Assembly (NCBI GenBank): GCA_044226845.1 | Contig: JBGAGG010000009.1 | Coordinates: 62,001 to 126,000 of the forward strand | Reading direction: 5' to 3' | Length of the DNA stretch: 64,000 nt | DNA from: JAFDZO01 sp044226845 | GTDB lineage: Bacteria > Bacteroidota > Ignavibacteria > Tepidaquicellales > Tepidaquicellaceae | Part shown: piece by piece, positions 51,914 through 61,439 of the stretch | Position numbering within the stretch: position 1 is the stretch's first letter | How the letters are laid out: each line of letters begins with the position of its first letter | The notes under the pieces: generated by a model | What the model was told of the DNA's origin: nothing | Databases searched by the model: none | Seen by the model: the letters and a program-made list of their open reading frames with translations, nothing else | Program-made: the position numbers and the translations under genes

Positions 51914-52495
51914 TTATTTTTTTGAGACTGATTTATATCTGTGGCACGTTACAATGTGGTCGTTTACGATTCCCGCTGCCTGCATGTAAGCATAGCAGAT
52001 CGTTGAACCTACAAATTTAAATCCGCGTGAAAGAAGATCTTTGCTCATTGTATCTGATTCTTTTGTCTTCGCAGGAATATCTCTCATACTTGCTCTTGTA
52101 TTTTTCAGAGTCTTACCGCCAGTGAACTGCCAGATGTATTTATCGAACGAGCCGAATTCTTTTTGTACTGCAAGAAAGGCTTTGGCATTGGTAACAGATG
52201 AATATATTTTCAGTTTATTTCTTATTATGCCTGCATCGTTCATTAACTTCACAATTTTCTTTTCATTGTACTTCGCTACTTTCTGAGGGTCGAAGTTATC
52301 AAATGCCTTACGGAAGTTTTCTCTTTTATTGAGAATGGTTGACCAGCTAAGTCCTGCCTGAAACCCGTCGAGTATAATAAACTCAAAATGCCTGTTATCA
52401 TCATGCACGGGAGTTCCCCATTCATTATCGTGGTAAGCCATCATAAGCTCAGAGCCTTTGCACCAATCACATCTTATTAATTCTTTTTTACTCAT
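51914..52495 (-). CDS. tag: DNA-3-methyladenine glycosylase I
   Basis: The 193-residue enzyme excises 3-methyladenine from alkylated DNA. Zinc ligands fit the Tag pattern: C9 and H22 (RCDWCKGS, YHDNEWG), plus the His/Cys pair in HIVTCHRY at the end. The core LDGFQAGLSWSTIL and RNKLKIYSSVTNA are present. It lies 18 bases after the DUF4199 gene on the same strand. Confidence 0.96.
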   Translation of the reverse strand: MSKKELIRCDWCKGSELMMAYHDNEWGTPVHDDNRHFEFIILDGFQAGLSWSTILNKRENFRKAFDNFDPQKVAKYNEKKIVKLMNDAGIIRNKLKIYSSVTNAKAFLAVQKEFGSFDKYIWQFTGGKTLKNTRASMRDIPAKTKESDTMSKDLLSRGFKFVGSTICYAYMQAAGIVNDHIVTCHRYKSVSKK

Positions 52496-52513
52496 TCTTG
52501 GATATATAAAAAA

Positions 52514-53026
52514 TTAATGTTTAGCTTTTTTCTTTGAAATAAAAGCAGCGAGTATAAACGATGCAATCATTCCTGAAATGATCGTAAACGAAAACTGTTG
52601 AAGCACCAGAGTAACAGGGCTGGAGTTTGCAATCAGAGTTTTTATCGAGCCGCTTTTTTTAAGCGAATCAAGACTGGTGCTGTTAATTTCCGGAATCATG
52701 CTCTGCTTTATTGAGGCAAAGATTTCAGGATTAATGAATTTATAAAAAACAAAAATAAAAACCGCTATTACAATAGATGCAAAAAAGGCAGTTGTAAAGC
52801 CAACCTTCATGCCTTCACCGTAATAATATTTTTGTTCGCTTAAAGAATAAATTTTTTGGTTAATGGGAAAATAAAGAAAAACATAAAGGACTAAATTCAG
52901 CAGAAGAAAATCAATAAAAAACTTCGTGGTGAAATTAATTGAGTTTCCGAAAATGAAAAAGAAAATAAGAGTTATTATGCTGTAAACAATTCCTGTTATT
53001 AGTCCGTACTTCAAAGTAGTATGCAT
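52514..53026 (-). CDS. DUF4199 membrane protein
   Basis: The 170-residue protein has four hydrophobic helices with the DUF4199 layout: KYGLITGIVYSIITLIFFFIFG, a KYYYGEGMKVGFTTAFFASIV segment and a C-terminal helix ending in ISKKKAKH. DUF4199 proteins are common in Bacteroidota, function unknown. It is divergent from the glycan locus. Confidence 0.85.
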   Translation of the reverse strand: MHTTLKYGLITGIVYSIITLIFFFIFGNSINFTTKFFIDFLLLNLVLYVFLYFPINQKIYSLSEQKYYYGEGMKVGFTTAFFASIVIAVFIFVFYKFINPEIFASIKQSMIPEINSTSLDSLKKSGSIKTLIANSSPVTLVLQQFSFTIISGMIASFILAAFISKKKAKH

Positions 53027-53168
53027 GGTGTTTTTATGTTAAGGTGTAAAACTAATCATTAAAAATGAAAAATAAGATTGTAAAAGAATGTCCTTTAGAA
53101 TGTTCTATAAGAATGTCTTTTATGAATTACATTTCACTGCTATTAATTTTATATTGATATTCGCCAAA

Positions 53169-53963
53169 ATGCAGGTAAGAAAGTATAAAATATCGACTGT
53201 AACTATATGTTTTAACGATTTAGAAGAGCTGAAGAGAACAATCAAATCCGTGGATAAGCAGACAGAAAAACCTGATGAGCATCTGATAATAAATGCATCG
53301 ACTAAGCCGGAGATTGATGATTATCTGAGATCAATTGAACTGCCTGATTACAGACGTTGGGAAAATATAAGAGACGAACATATTTCCGCAAGTTTTAATG
53401 AAGGTGTTTTAAGAAGCAAAGGTGAAGTTATTCATCTTCTTAATGCCGGAGATGAATATTATGATGATACCATTGTAAAGAGAGTTTCAGATGAATTTGA
53501 AAAAGACAGTCAGTTAATGTGGACTCATGGAAATTATGTTCAGTACAGAGGCGGAGCATGGGTTGTAACGGGAAAGGCATTTAATCCTGAACATTTATAT
53601 AGAGGGATTTCTACAACCGGCCACCCCACTATGTTTGTAAAAAGAGAGTTATATAATAAGCACGGACTCTTTGACAAGAACAAACGCATTGCAATGGACT
53701 ATGATTTTATAGTACGAATTGCCGATGAAAAATTTAAACACATTGATTACCCTATAATAAAATTTTATCCGGGCGGCACAAGCAGTGAAAAGCAGGCGCA
53801 GGGCAAACGCGAAGAAAAAGAAAGCTATATAAAATACAGAGGCAACAGTTTAAAAATGCAGCTTTGGTTTCTGCGTTCGAGTTTGCTTGATAAGATTACA
53901 AATTCAAAGTTAGGTGCTAAGCTATTTCAGTTAAAGAATAAGAATAAAGTTTTAAAACAATAA
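53169..53963 (+). CDS. Family 2 glycosyltransferase
   Basis: The product of about 264 residues is a GT-A fold enzyme opening with KISTVTICFNDLEEL. It has the acidic motif LLNAGDEYYDD (DxD-like) and MDYDFIVRIAD near residue 200. I chose the ATG at 53169 because family 2 enzymes usually begin a few residues before the first strand. An in-frame ATG at 53088 would add 27 hydrophobic residues of unclear role. It is the first gene of the plus-strand glycan locus. Confidence 0.9.
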   Translation: MQVRKYKISTVTICFNDLEELKRTIKSVDKQTEKPDEHLIINASTKPEIDDYLRSIELPDYRRWENIRDEHISASFNEGVLRSKGEVIHLLNAGDEYYDDTIVKRVSDEFEKDSQLMWTHGNYVQYRGGAWVVTGKAFNPEHLYRGISTTGHPTMFVKRELYNKHGLFDKNKRIAMDYDFIVRIADEKFKHIDYPIIKFYPGGTSSEKQAQGKREEKESYIKYRGNSLKMQLWFLRSSLLDKITNSKLGAKLFQLKNKNKVLKQ

Positions 53964-53969
53964 GAGTCT

Positions 53970-55037
53970 TTGAAAATTATTATCATAGGTACGGCATATC
54001 CGATGCGCGGAGGAATGGCTCACTTCAATGAGCTGATGTATAAATATTTATCGATAGATAACGTTGTAAAAATATATTCATTCAAAAGGCAGTACCCTGA
54101 GTTTTTATTCCCTGGTAAAACTCAATACGAAGAAGGCAAACCGCTGACTGAGTTCAAAGAAGGCAGCAATGTAATTTCGATTGATTCAATCAATCCTTTC
54201 AACTGGGTTAAATGGGGATTTAAAATCGCAAATGAAAATGCTGACTTAATTATAATAAAATACTGGATACCTTTTTTCGCGCCGGCGTTTTTTACTCTTG
54301 CATGGATAATAAGGAAGTTTTCAAAAGCTAAGGTTTTATTTCAGGCAGATAACGTTATTCCCCATGAAAAAAGATTCGGCGATACATTTTTAACAAAGCT
54401 GGCTTTAAGCCAGGGAGATAAGTTTCAGGTGCTATCGGAATCAGTTGCTGAAGATTTAAAACTGTTCAATAAAAAAAATAAACCCGTTATTCATTCGAAG
54501 CATCCCGTATATAATTTATTCGGAGATAAAATTGAAAAGAAAGAAGCGCGTGAATATATAAAAAAAGAGTTTGGTGTTGACGTTATAAATGAGAAAGTGA
54601 TTTTGTTCTTCGGCTATATAAGAAAGTACAAAGGTCTGAACTATTTAATAGATGCGATGAAGGAAATTGTGAAAGAAATGGATGTGAAACTATTAGTAGT
54701 CGGTGAATTTTACGAAGATGAAACAAAGTACAGAGAGCAGATTAAGCAGAATAATTTAGAGAATAATGTTTTTGTTGTATCAGAGTTTATGCAAAATGAA
54801 AAAGTAAGATATTTTTTTTCGGCTAGCGATGTTGTTGTGCTGCCGTATAACTCGGCAACACAGAGCGGAATTACACAGATAGCTTACTTAGTTGAACCGA
54901 AGAGTAGCAGCCAAATAGCTGAATCGATATTGAAGTTTTACAAAGAAAATAAAGAAGAAGAGTTCAGCAAAAACGTAAGCGAAGAAAAAAAGAAATATAT
55001 GTGGGAAAGTTTTGTTCAGGAAATAATTGCAGGATAA
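53970..55037 (+). CDS. Family 4 glycosyltransferase (GT-B)
   Basis: The 355-residue enzyme starts with TTG and a Rossmann strand (KIIIIGTAYPMRGGMAHFNE). The C-terminal half carries the GT4-type sugar-nucleotide site (LLVVGEFYED, FSASDVVVLPYNSATQSGI). It begins six bases after the GT2 gene. It likely adds a sugar to a lipid-linked intermediate on the cytoplasmic face of the membrane; donor and acceptor are unknown. Confidence 0.9.
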   Translation: MKIIIIGTAYPMRGGMAHFNELMYKYLSIDNVVKIYSFKRQYPEFLFPGKTQYEEGKPLTEFKEGSNVISIDSINPFNWVKWGFKIANENADLIIIKYWIPFFAPAFFTLAWIIRKFSKAKVLFQADNVIPHEKRFGDTFLTKLALSQGDKFQVLSESVAEDLKLFNKKNKPVIHSKHPVYNLFGDKIEKKEAREYIKKEFGVDVINEKVILFFGYIRKYKGLNYLIDAMKEIVKEMDVKLLVVGEFYEDETKYREQIKQNNLENNVFVVSEFMQNEKVRYFFSASDVVVLPYNSATQSGITQIAYLVEPKSSSQIAESILKFYKENKEEEFSKNVSEEKKKYMWESFVQEIIAG

Positions 55038-55040
55038 ATA

Positions 55041-56519
55041 TTGTTAGAGGATCTAAAACATACATTAAAACACTCAGCCGTTTACGGTCTCAGCAGAGTT
55101 GCAAGCAAGGCGCTCTCCTTTGTATTTATACCGCTGTATACTTCCGCTTATTCTGCGGGAACAATCGGCAATATAAATCTTCTTGAAACTTTCTGGCAGT
55201 ATTTATTTACTTTATGTCTGTTCGGATTTGAAACAACGATTATTACTCACTGCTCAGCTCTGAATGAAGAAAAGAGAAAAAAACTCCTGTTCAATTTTCT
55301 TATGCTTCTCTTACTTAATTGTTTAGTATTTTTTATTATAGGAATAATATTTAAAAATAATTTTTCACAGCTCTTCCTGAAGCAGGAAATATATGGCAAC
55401 GTAATTTTTTATTGTTTTCTTATTTGTATATTTGAATCTCTGCTCGCTTTGCCGCTTTGTATAGCAAGATTAAAACAAAAACCGGGACTCTACAGTACAA
55501 TTGCTCTATCAAGTTTGTTCATAAGTTTCTTTCTGCAGATATACTTTGTTTATTTTCAGAAGAGCGATTTCGATTTTATATTTTTGGCGAAGTTCCTTGC
55601 GCCGATGATAGTTTTCATTTTCTGCATTCCGGTGATTATCAAAAATGTTAAGATAAACTTTGATAAAGAAAGTATAAAAGATATAGTTAATTTTTCTTTT
55701 TTCTGGACGGTATATGCAATATTAAGTATGCTGCTGAATACAGTGGACAGATTTATTTTAACCAGTTATGTTTCGATGGATATGGTTGGAGTTTATACTG
55801 TCGGTTACAGTGTAGGCAGTCTGACAAATTTTTTAGTCGTTATGCCGTTCTCTTTAGCATTCAGCGGTCTCTTTTATAAAAAGGTTAATGAGGAAAATGC
55901 AGAGAGATATTTCACAAAGATGTCAACTTATTTATTTTTTGCAATCATTTTTGTTTCGCTATTAGCATCACTTGTAATGCCTGAAGCGTTAAAGTTATTT
56001 GTGAAAAATCCTAAGCTTTGGGAAGCAATTAATACAATAAGGATAATTCTATTTGCTAACTGCGTTCTTTCTTTATTCACAGTTGTCGGTTTCGGATTTC
56101 TCTACAAGAAGGAATCAAAAATTGTTACCTGGTTTACTTTTTTAGTTCTGCTGTTTAATGTTATTGGTAATTTTATTTTTATCCGCTATTATGGAATATA
56201 TGCTGCGGCCGTTTTATCGGTGCTTTCAAACATTTTGCTGATAGTGTTTCTTTATATTAAATCTAAAAGATACTATTTTATAAAACTTGAGATTTATAAA
56301 TTAATTTTGCTTTCAGTTTTATATATAGGATTGGTCTATTTATCAACACTTATAAAACAAAATAATCTGCTTTTCGATTTTGGAATTAATTTAGCACTGA
56401 TTGCTGCTTTCTTCTTGCTGCTTTATCTCGGCAGATTTTTTGAAAATATTGAACTATACAGTATTAAAGGGTTTATCAATAAATATTTAAAAATAAATTT
56501 ATTCCGAAAAAATTCATAA
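55041..56519 (+). CDS. Polysaccharide flippase (Wzx/MATE-like)
   Basis: The 492-residue protein has about fourteen hydrophobic helices and the opening HTLKHSAVYGLSRVASKALSFVFIPLYTSAYS typical of oligosaccharide flippases in the MOP superfamily. It should move a lipid-linked repeat unit across the inner membrane. Its TTG start lies three bases after the GT4 stop. No Wzy polymerase or Wzz chain-length regulator is recognised in the window. Confidence 0.88.
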   Translation: MLEDLKHTLKHSAVYGLSRVASKALSFVFIPLYTSAYSAGTIGNINLLETFWQYLFTLCLFGFETTIITHCSALNEEKRKKLLFNFLMLLLLNCLVFFIIGIIFKNNFSQLFLKQEIYGNVIFYCFLICIFESLLALPLCIARLKQKPGLYSTIALSSLFISFFLQIYFVYFQKSDFDFIFLAKFLAPMIVFIFCIPVIIKNVKINFDKESIKDIVNFSFFWTVYAILSMLLNTVDRFILTSYVSMDMVGVYTVGYSVGSLTNFLVVMPFSLAFSGLFYKKVNEENAERYFTKMSTYLFFAIIFVSLLASLVMPEALKLFVKNPKLWEAINTIRIILFANCVLSLFTVVGFGFLYKKESKIVTWFTFLVLLFNVIGNFIFIRYYGIYAAAVLSVLSNILLIVFLYIKSKRYYFIKLEIYKLILLSVLYIGLVYLSTLIKQNNLLFDFGINLALIAAFFLLLYLGRFFENIELYSIKGFINKYLKINLFRKNS

Positions 56520-56541
56520 TTAGAATTCATAAAAATATAGA

Positions 56542-57351
56542 ATGAAATACGATCCAATTAAAAACGTTTTTGCAAAAGCTGTTGCAAGAAATACTTTCCT
56601 GAGAAAAATATTCTATGAGCTGCTTGACCTTATGTTTCTTCGCTCATGGCACGTTAGAAAAATGATAAGAGAAATTTTTCCTGATACAAATAAAAAACTT
56701 GATATATACGATGCAGGTATGGGCTTTGGTCAGTACTCTTATTTTCTTACCAAACGATTTCCGAACTGTACTATACTAGGCGTTGATGTAAAAGATGACC
56801 AGGTTGCCGACTGCAATTATTTCTTCAGCAAAGAAGGATATAAAAATGCAAAGTTTGAAATTGCCGACCTGACTAAAATAAATATTGAGAATAAATATGA
56901 TTTCATTTTATGCGTTGATGTAATGGAGCATATAGAAGAAGATGAACTTGTATTCAGGAACTATCACCGCGCTTTAAAACCCGGAGGAAAACTTTTGATT
57001 AACACTCCCTCTAACTTAGGCGGCAGCGATGCGCATGATGAAAGCGATGAAAGCTTTATTGAAGAGCATGCAAGACTTGGTTATTCAAAAGAAGATATTG
57101 AAGGGAAACTGAAAAGAGCCGGACTTACAATGACGCACTTCAAATACGCCTACGGTAAATACGGAACAATATCATGGAGATGGGGAATAAAATATCCCAT
57201 TCTCATGGCAGGAGCATCAAAATTATTTATTTTAATTTTACCTTTCTATTATATATTCACACTATGGTTTGTTTTGATTCTAATGTGGCTTGATGTAAGA
57301 ACAGATAACCCCGAAGGCACAGGCGTAACTTTAGTTGCAGAAAAAATTTAA
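56542..57351 (+). CDS. Class I SAM-dependent methyltransferase with C-terminal membrane segment
   Basis: The 269-residue protein has methyltransferase motif I (IYDAGMGFGQYSYFL near 52-66), GVDVKDDQ, and the CVDVMEHIEEDELV block. LKPGGKLLINTP follows, and near the end a long hydrophobic stretch (LPFYYIFTLWFVLILMW) that may tether it to the membrane. It probably methylates a glycan or lipid in the same locus. The GT39-like gene follows immediately. Confidence 0.87.
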   Translation: MKYDPIKNVFAKAVARNTFLRKIFYELLDLMFLRSWHVRKMIREIFPDTNKKLDIYDAGMGFGQYSYFLTKRFPNCTILGVDVKDDQVADCNYFFSKEGYKNAKFEIADLTKINIENKYDFILCVDVMEHIEEDELVFRNYHRALKPGGKLLINTPSNLGGSDAHDESDESFIEEHARLGYSKEDIEGKLKRAGLTMTHFKYAYGKYGTISWRWGIKYPILMAGASKLFILILPFYYIFTLWFVLILMWLDVRTDNPEGTGVTLVAEKI

Positions 57352-57361
57352 TAAAGGTTTA

Positions 57362-58681
57362 TTGAACGCTGCAATTGAAAATAATTCATATAAGAAGATA
57401 CTCTGGAGTATTATATCTTTATCATTCCTGATAAAAATTCTGCTGGCTTATTTTCTTCCATCAGAAATCCGTTCAGATAGTTATGTATACCATTCGTTAG
57501 CACAGAGCATTGTAAACACTTTCACTTATTCATACGAAGGTAAATTAACCGGAGTTATTGCACCCGGATATTCTATCTTTTTATCGGCATTATATTTTGT
57601 TTTCGGACCGGAGCAGTTTTATGTTAAGATAATTCAATCAATATTTGAAATTTTTACATGCTATCTTTTTTTCAGAGTATGTTTGAATTATTTCGACAAA
57701 AAAAAATCTTTGATTGCATTGGCAGTCTTTGCTTTTTTCCCATCGAATATATTATTCAGTCAGACGATACTGACAGAACCTTTGTTCGGATTTATATCTA
57801 TCCTGATTTTATTCTTAGTATTAAAAGATAAGTTTTTCAAATACATTTTTTTTATAGGGCTTCTCTGGGGATATGCAATTTTAATCCGCTCCTCATTCGC
57901 TCCTTCGATATTATTAATTCCGTTATTTTTGTTTTTCTATAAAAGAAAAGAAATAGATTTAAGCGGTGTTCTGAAGTATTCGTTATTGTTTTTTATAGGA
58001 GCGTTTTTAGTTATCTCCCCGTGGCTGATAAGAAATAAAGCTGTATTAAATACATATACTATTGCAACGCAGGGCGGATTTACATTCTGGTCGGGTAGCA
58101 ATCCTAATGCCACCGGAACCTGGTACCACAAAATTGAAGAGTCAAATCCACTGTTTAATATTGAAGATGAAGCTTTAAGAGATAAAGAGTTTTTTAAACT
58201 TGGAATTGATTACGCCGCAAACAATCCCGCTAAATTTTTAGTTACAGGAATAAAAAAACTCGGCTATCTTTTCTCCAGTGAACGAATGATAATTTTATAT
58301 TTCACAAAGGGTGACGGAAAGGAATCTACTTCAACTCAGGTCTATAAAAGTGTCAGCCCTGTTTGGATAGCTTTAATTAATATTCCATATTTTATTGTTA
58401 TGAGCTTAGGTTTATGGGGACTTATGATGATGAAACGCAAAACATTTTTTATATGGGGAATGATATTCAGCTGGCTGTTTACGTTTTTTATGTTTGTTGC
58501 GCTTGCAAGATATCATTACGTATTGATTCCATTTTTTATAATCGGAACAGTTTATTTTATTTACCATTATAAAACTGAATTTATGGGAATTGCAAAGTGG
58601 AAAAAGGCTACTGCCGTATTATTCAATTTGTTTCTACTTGGAGTATGGGGAGTAGAATTTTATTTATTATATTTTAAATAG
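57362..58681 (+). CDS. GT39/ArnT-like membrane glycosyltransferase
   Basis: The product of about 439 residues has roughly ten to twelve hydrophobic helices. The N-terminal acidic motif EIRSDSYVYHSLAQSI fits GT-C enzymes of the dolichyl/undecaprenyl-phosphate-mannose type, and the periplasmic domain follows. I start at the TTG at 57362, preceded by AAAGG. A TTG at 57335 in frame would overlap the methyltransferase gene by 17 bases. The acceptor (lipid, protein or glycan) is unknown. Confidence 0.82.
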   Translation: MNAAIENNSYKKILWSIISLSFLIKILLAYFLPSEIRSDSYVYHSLAQSIVNTFTYSYEGKLTGVIAPGYSIFLSALYFVFGPEQFYVKIIQSIFEIFTCYLFFRVCLNYFDKKKSLIALAVFAFFPSNILFSQTILTEPLFGFISILILFLVLKDKFFKYIFFIGLLWGYAILIRSSFAPSILLIPLFLFFYKRKEIDLSGVLKYSLLFFIGAFLVISPWLIRNKAVLNTYTIATQGGFTFWSGSNPNATGTWYHKIEESNPLFNIEDEALRDKEFFKLGIDYAANNPAKFLVTGIKKLGYLFSSERMIILYFTKGDGKESTSTQVYKSVSPVWIALINIPYFIVMSLGLWGLMMMKRKTFFIWGMIFSWLFTFFMFVALARYHYVLIPFFIIGTVYFIYHYKTEFMGIAKWKKATAVLFNLFLLGVWGVEFYLLYFK

Positions 58682-58702
58682 AGAGCTAAGATAGAAATAA
58701 GA

Positions 58703-60121
58703 ATGACAGATTTTAAAAAGAAGGCCGAAGAAAAAAATTACTGGAGAAAGAGGAATGAATTTTATTACGACTCTCTTGAAAACTTATTTAAATATTTAAT
58801 TCCTGCAAATGCTTCAGTGCTTGAAGTCGGATGCGCAGAAGGCGATTCATTGCATGCCATTGGCAATAAAAATCAATCAGGGTTCGATTTTAATCCATAC
58901 CACATTCAGAATGCAAAAGAAAAATATCCTTCAATAAAATTTTATTGTATAGATGCTGAAGCTCCGGATTTTAATGAAAAAGCAAAAGAGATAAATCAGC
59001 AGTTTGATTTCATCATTCTTTGTGATTTGATCGGTACGCTGAATGATATACAGAATGTTTTTGAAAGATTAAAAGTATTCTGCCACTCGAGAACGAAAGT
59101 AATAGTTACCTATAGAAATTATTTCTGGAATCCGGTTTTAAAAGCAGCAGAAAAACTCGGCTTAAAAATGAAAGAAGGCGAGCAGAACTGGCTCTACATT
59201 CACGAAATAAAAAATCTTTTAACACTTGCCGGCTTTGATGTAGTAAGAACAGGAGGAATGCTGTTAATGCCTGTTAAAATTCCATTTATAACTTCATTCA
59301 TAAATAAATTTTTTGCAAAGCTTCCTATTATAAAAAGATTGTGTCTGACCGGATTTGTAATTGCAAATAACGATGTATCTGAAGTAAAGGGAAGCGAAGA
59401 TTACAAAGTTACCGTCCTTGTTCCTGCAAGAAATGAAGAAGGAAATATTGAAAATATTGTAAGATTAATTCCTCAAATGGGAAGCGGAACGGAGATTATT
59501 TTTGTAGAAGGAAACTCGAGCGATAACACTTATAAAAAAATTGAAGAAGTAATTTCACAAAACACCAATAAGGATATAAAACTTTTCAAGCAGCCGGGCA
59601 AAGGCAAAGGCGATGCTGTAAGAAAAGGATTTGAAAATGCTACAGGCGATATTCTGATGATACTTGATGCTGATTTAACCGTTGCTCCGAAAGACCTGCC
59701 TAAATTTTATGATGCGCTTAGCACAGGCAAAGGTGAATTTATAAACGGCAGCAGATTAGTTTATCAGATGCATGAAAAAGCTATGAGAAGTCTGAATAAG
59801 GCCGGCAATATTTTTTTCAGTAATGTATTCAGCTGGCTTCTGGAACAAAGAATAACGGATACTCTCTGCGGTACAAAAGTATTATTCAAAAAGGATTATA
59901 TAAAGCTTGTTGAGAACAGAAAATATTTTGGTGACTTCGATCCTTTCGGAGATTTTGATCTGCTTTTTGGAGCTGCCAAGTTAAATTTAAAAATTATCGA
60001 AATTCCTGTACGCTATGGCGAACGCACCTATGGCGAAACTAACATTAACCGCTTCCGCGACGGCATGATGCTGCTTCGAATGTGCTTCTTTGCGATGAAA
60101 AAAATAAAATTTAATTTATAA
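58703..60121 (+). CDS. Bifunctional methyltransferase-glycosyltransferase fusion
   Basis: The 472-residue protein joins two enzymes. Residues about 1-200 are a class I SAM methyltransferase (VLEVGCAEGDSLHAIG near 40-55, FIILCDLIGTL). From about 232 a family 2 transferase follows (VTVLVPARNEEGNIENIV, LDADLTVAP near 325, CGTKVLFKKDY). The GT2 half resembles polyprenyl-phosphate sugar transferases (DPM/GtrB-like) but no C-terminal membrane helix is seen. The fusion implies coupled steps in glycan or lipid modification. Confidence 0.9.
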   Translation: MTDFKKKAEEKNYWRKRNEFYYDSLENLFKYLIPANASVLEVGCAEGDSLHAIGNKNQSGFDFNPYHIQNAKEKYPSIKFYCIDAEAPDFNEKAKEINQQFDFIILCDLIGTLNDIQNVFERLKVFCHSRTKVIVTYRNYFWNPVLKAAEKLGLKMKEGEQNWLYIHEIKNLLTLAGFDVVRTGGMLLMPVKIPFITSFINKFFAKLPIIKRLCLTGFVIANNDVSEVKGSEDYKVTVLVPARNEEGNIENIVRLIPQMGSGTEIIFVEGNSSDNTYKKIEEVISQNTNKDIKLFKQPGKGKGDAVRKGFENATGDILMILDADLTVAPKDLPKFYDALSTGKGEFINGSRLVYQMHEKAMRSLNKAGNIFFSNVFSWLLEQRITDTLCGTKVLFKKDYIKLVENRKYFGDFDPFGDFDLLFGAAKLNLKIIEIPVRYGERTYGETNINRFRDGMMLLRMCFFAMKKIKFNL

Positions 60122-60125
60122 TCTT

Positions 60126-61439
60126 TTGCAAAAGCAAAAGAAAATATTACTTATCACTATACTCTCCATTCTATTTCTCTTATCGTTAATCCGAATTATT
60201 TTTTTTGTTGAGCAAGTAAGCAGGCAAAGTCTGCAGATGGATTTTACTGCATACTACACAGCGGGCAAAGTAATGAATCTGGGGTTAAGTCCATACAATA
60301 ATTTCATTGGACAGGACTGGCTTTTATGGGACGGTGTTGCGCAATTCAAACATAGCAGATTTTTATATCCTCCGATAGCAGGAAGTTTTTTCCAACCAAT
60401 TGCAAAGCTTCAATACTCCACTGCAAAACACATCTGGAATTATCTGAATTTCTTCTTTGTAATTATAGCTGTGTTTCTCTGGTTGAAAATTTCGAAGTTT
60501 GATAAAAACATTTTTGCAATACTTGTTGCAGGAATATTCACATTTAATTTTTTCCCGTTCTATACTTTACTTGAGCGGGGACAGATAGACGGTCTTACTT
60601 TTTTGTTGCTGACTCTCGGGATCTTTTCAACAATAAAACAAAATAATATTCTTGCAGGAATTTTATTTGCCGCTGCATCTATATTTAAATTTTATTGCCT
60701 GCTCCTTATTCCTTTTCTTTTACTCAAGAAAAAATTCAACACCCTATTTTCATTTGCTTTTTCCGTCATTCTAATCATTGCCGCAATGTATGTATTTAAC
60801 GGGACACATTTGGTGAACGACTACTTTTTTAATCAATTGCCACGAATTTCCGAATTTGCAGAGAGCGGCACTGAAGATATGAAGATAGACTCATGGATTT
60901 TGAAAAACTATTTTCAGATTTCAAGATATTCCATTTCCATGATTGACGGCCAGCCGTTTGTTTCGGAATCTATTAGTTTTTTTTCAAAGGCATCGCTTAT
61001 AAAAGTAATTACATCAGTGCAAAGTAAAGCAGGGGTGAATTTATCAAGTACATTCTGGTCAGCTGTTTTATTTATTCTGATTCTCTTTTTATTCGGAAAA
61101 AATATACGAAGCTACAATACATTGTATCAATGGTCAATAATTCTTTTAGTGATATTAATATGCAGCCCGTTTACATGGGTAATGAATCTGATTTGGCTTC
61201 TGCCTGTATTATTTGTAATCTTTCATCTTTTTCAGAAAAATAATTATAAAAACATAAGCTTTGTCTTTATTCTATGCGGCTTGATGATAATAAGTTTTGC
61301 TGATAACTATAAAGTTAACAATTTTTTACTGGACGGGTTTTTGAAATCGAGGCACGTGATAGGAGAGTTACTGATTTTAACAGGAATGCTTCTATTGCCA
61401 AAGTTAAAAAATTTTAAAACTTTAACTTCAGAGTCTTAG
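60126..61439 (+). CDS. GT87-like membrane mannosyltransferase
   Basis: The 437-residue polytopic protein starts with TTG, four bases after the fusion gene. The motif MDFTAYYTAGKVMNLGLSPY and the LLERGQIDGLTFLLL segment fit the GT87/DUF2029 family of polyprenyl-phosphate-dependent mannosyl- and arabinosyl-type transferases. About ten helices are visible. Its 3' end overlaps the convergent PAP2 gene by 26 bases. Confidence 0.86.
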   Translation: MQKQKKILLITILSILFLLSLIRIIFFVEQVSRQSLQMDFTAYYTAGKVMNLGLSPYNNFIGQDWLLWDGVAQFKHSRFLYPPIAGSFFQPIAKLQYSTAKHIWNYLNFFFVIIAVFLWLKISKFDKNIFAILVAGIFTFNFFPFYTLLERGQIDGLTFLLLTLGIFSTIKQNNILAGILFAAASIFKFYCLLLIPFLLLKKKFNTLFSFAFSVILIIAAMYVFNGTHLVNDYFFNQLPRISEFAESGTEDMKIDSWILKNYFQISRYSISMIDGQPFVSESISFFSKASLIKVITSVQSKAGVNLSSTFWSAVLFILILFLFGKNIRSYNTLYQWSIILLVILICSPFTWVMNLIWLLPVLFVIFHLFQKNNYKNISFVFILCGLMIISFADNYKVNNFLLDGFLKSRHVIGELLILTGMLLLPKLKNFKTLTSES

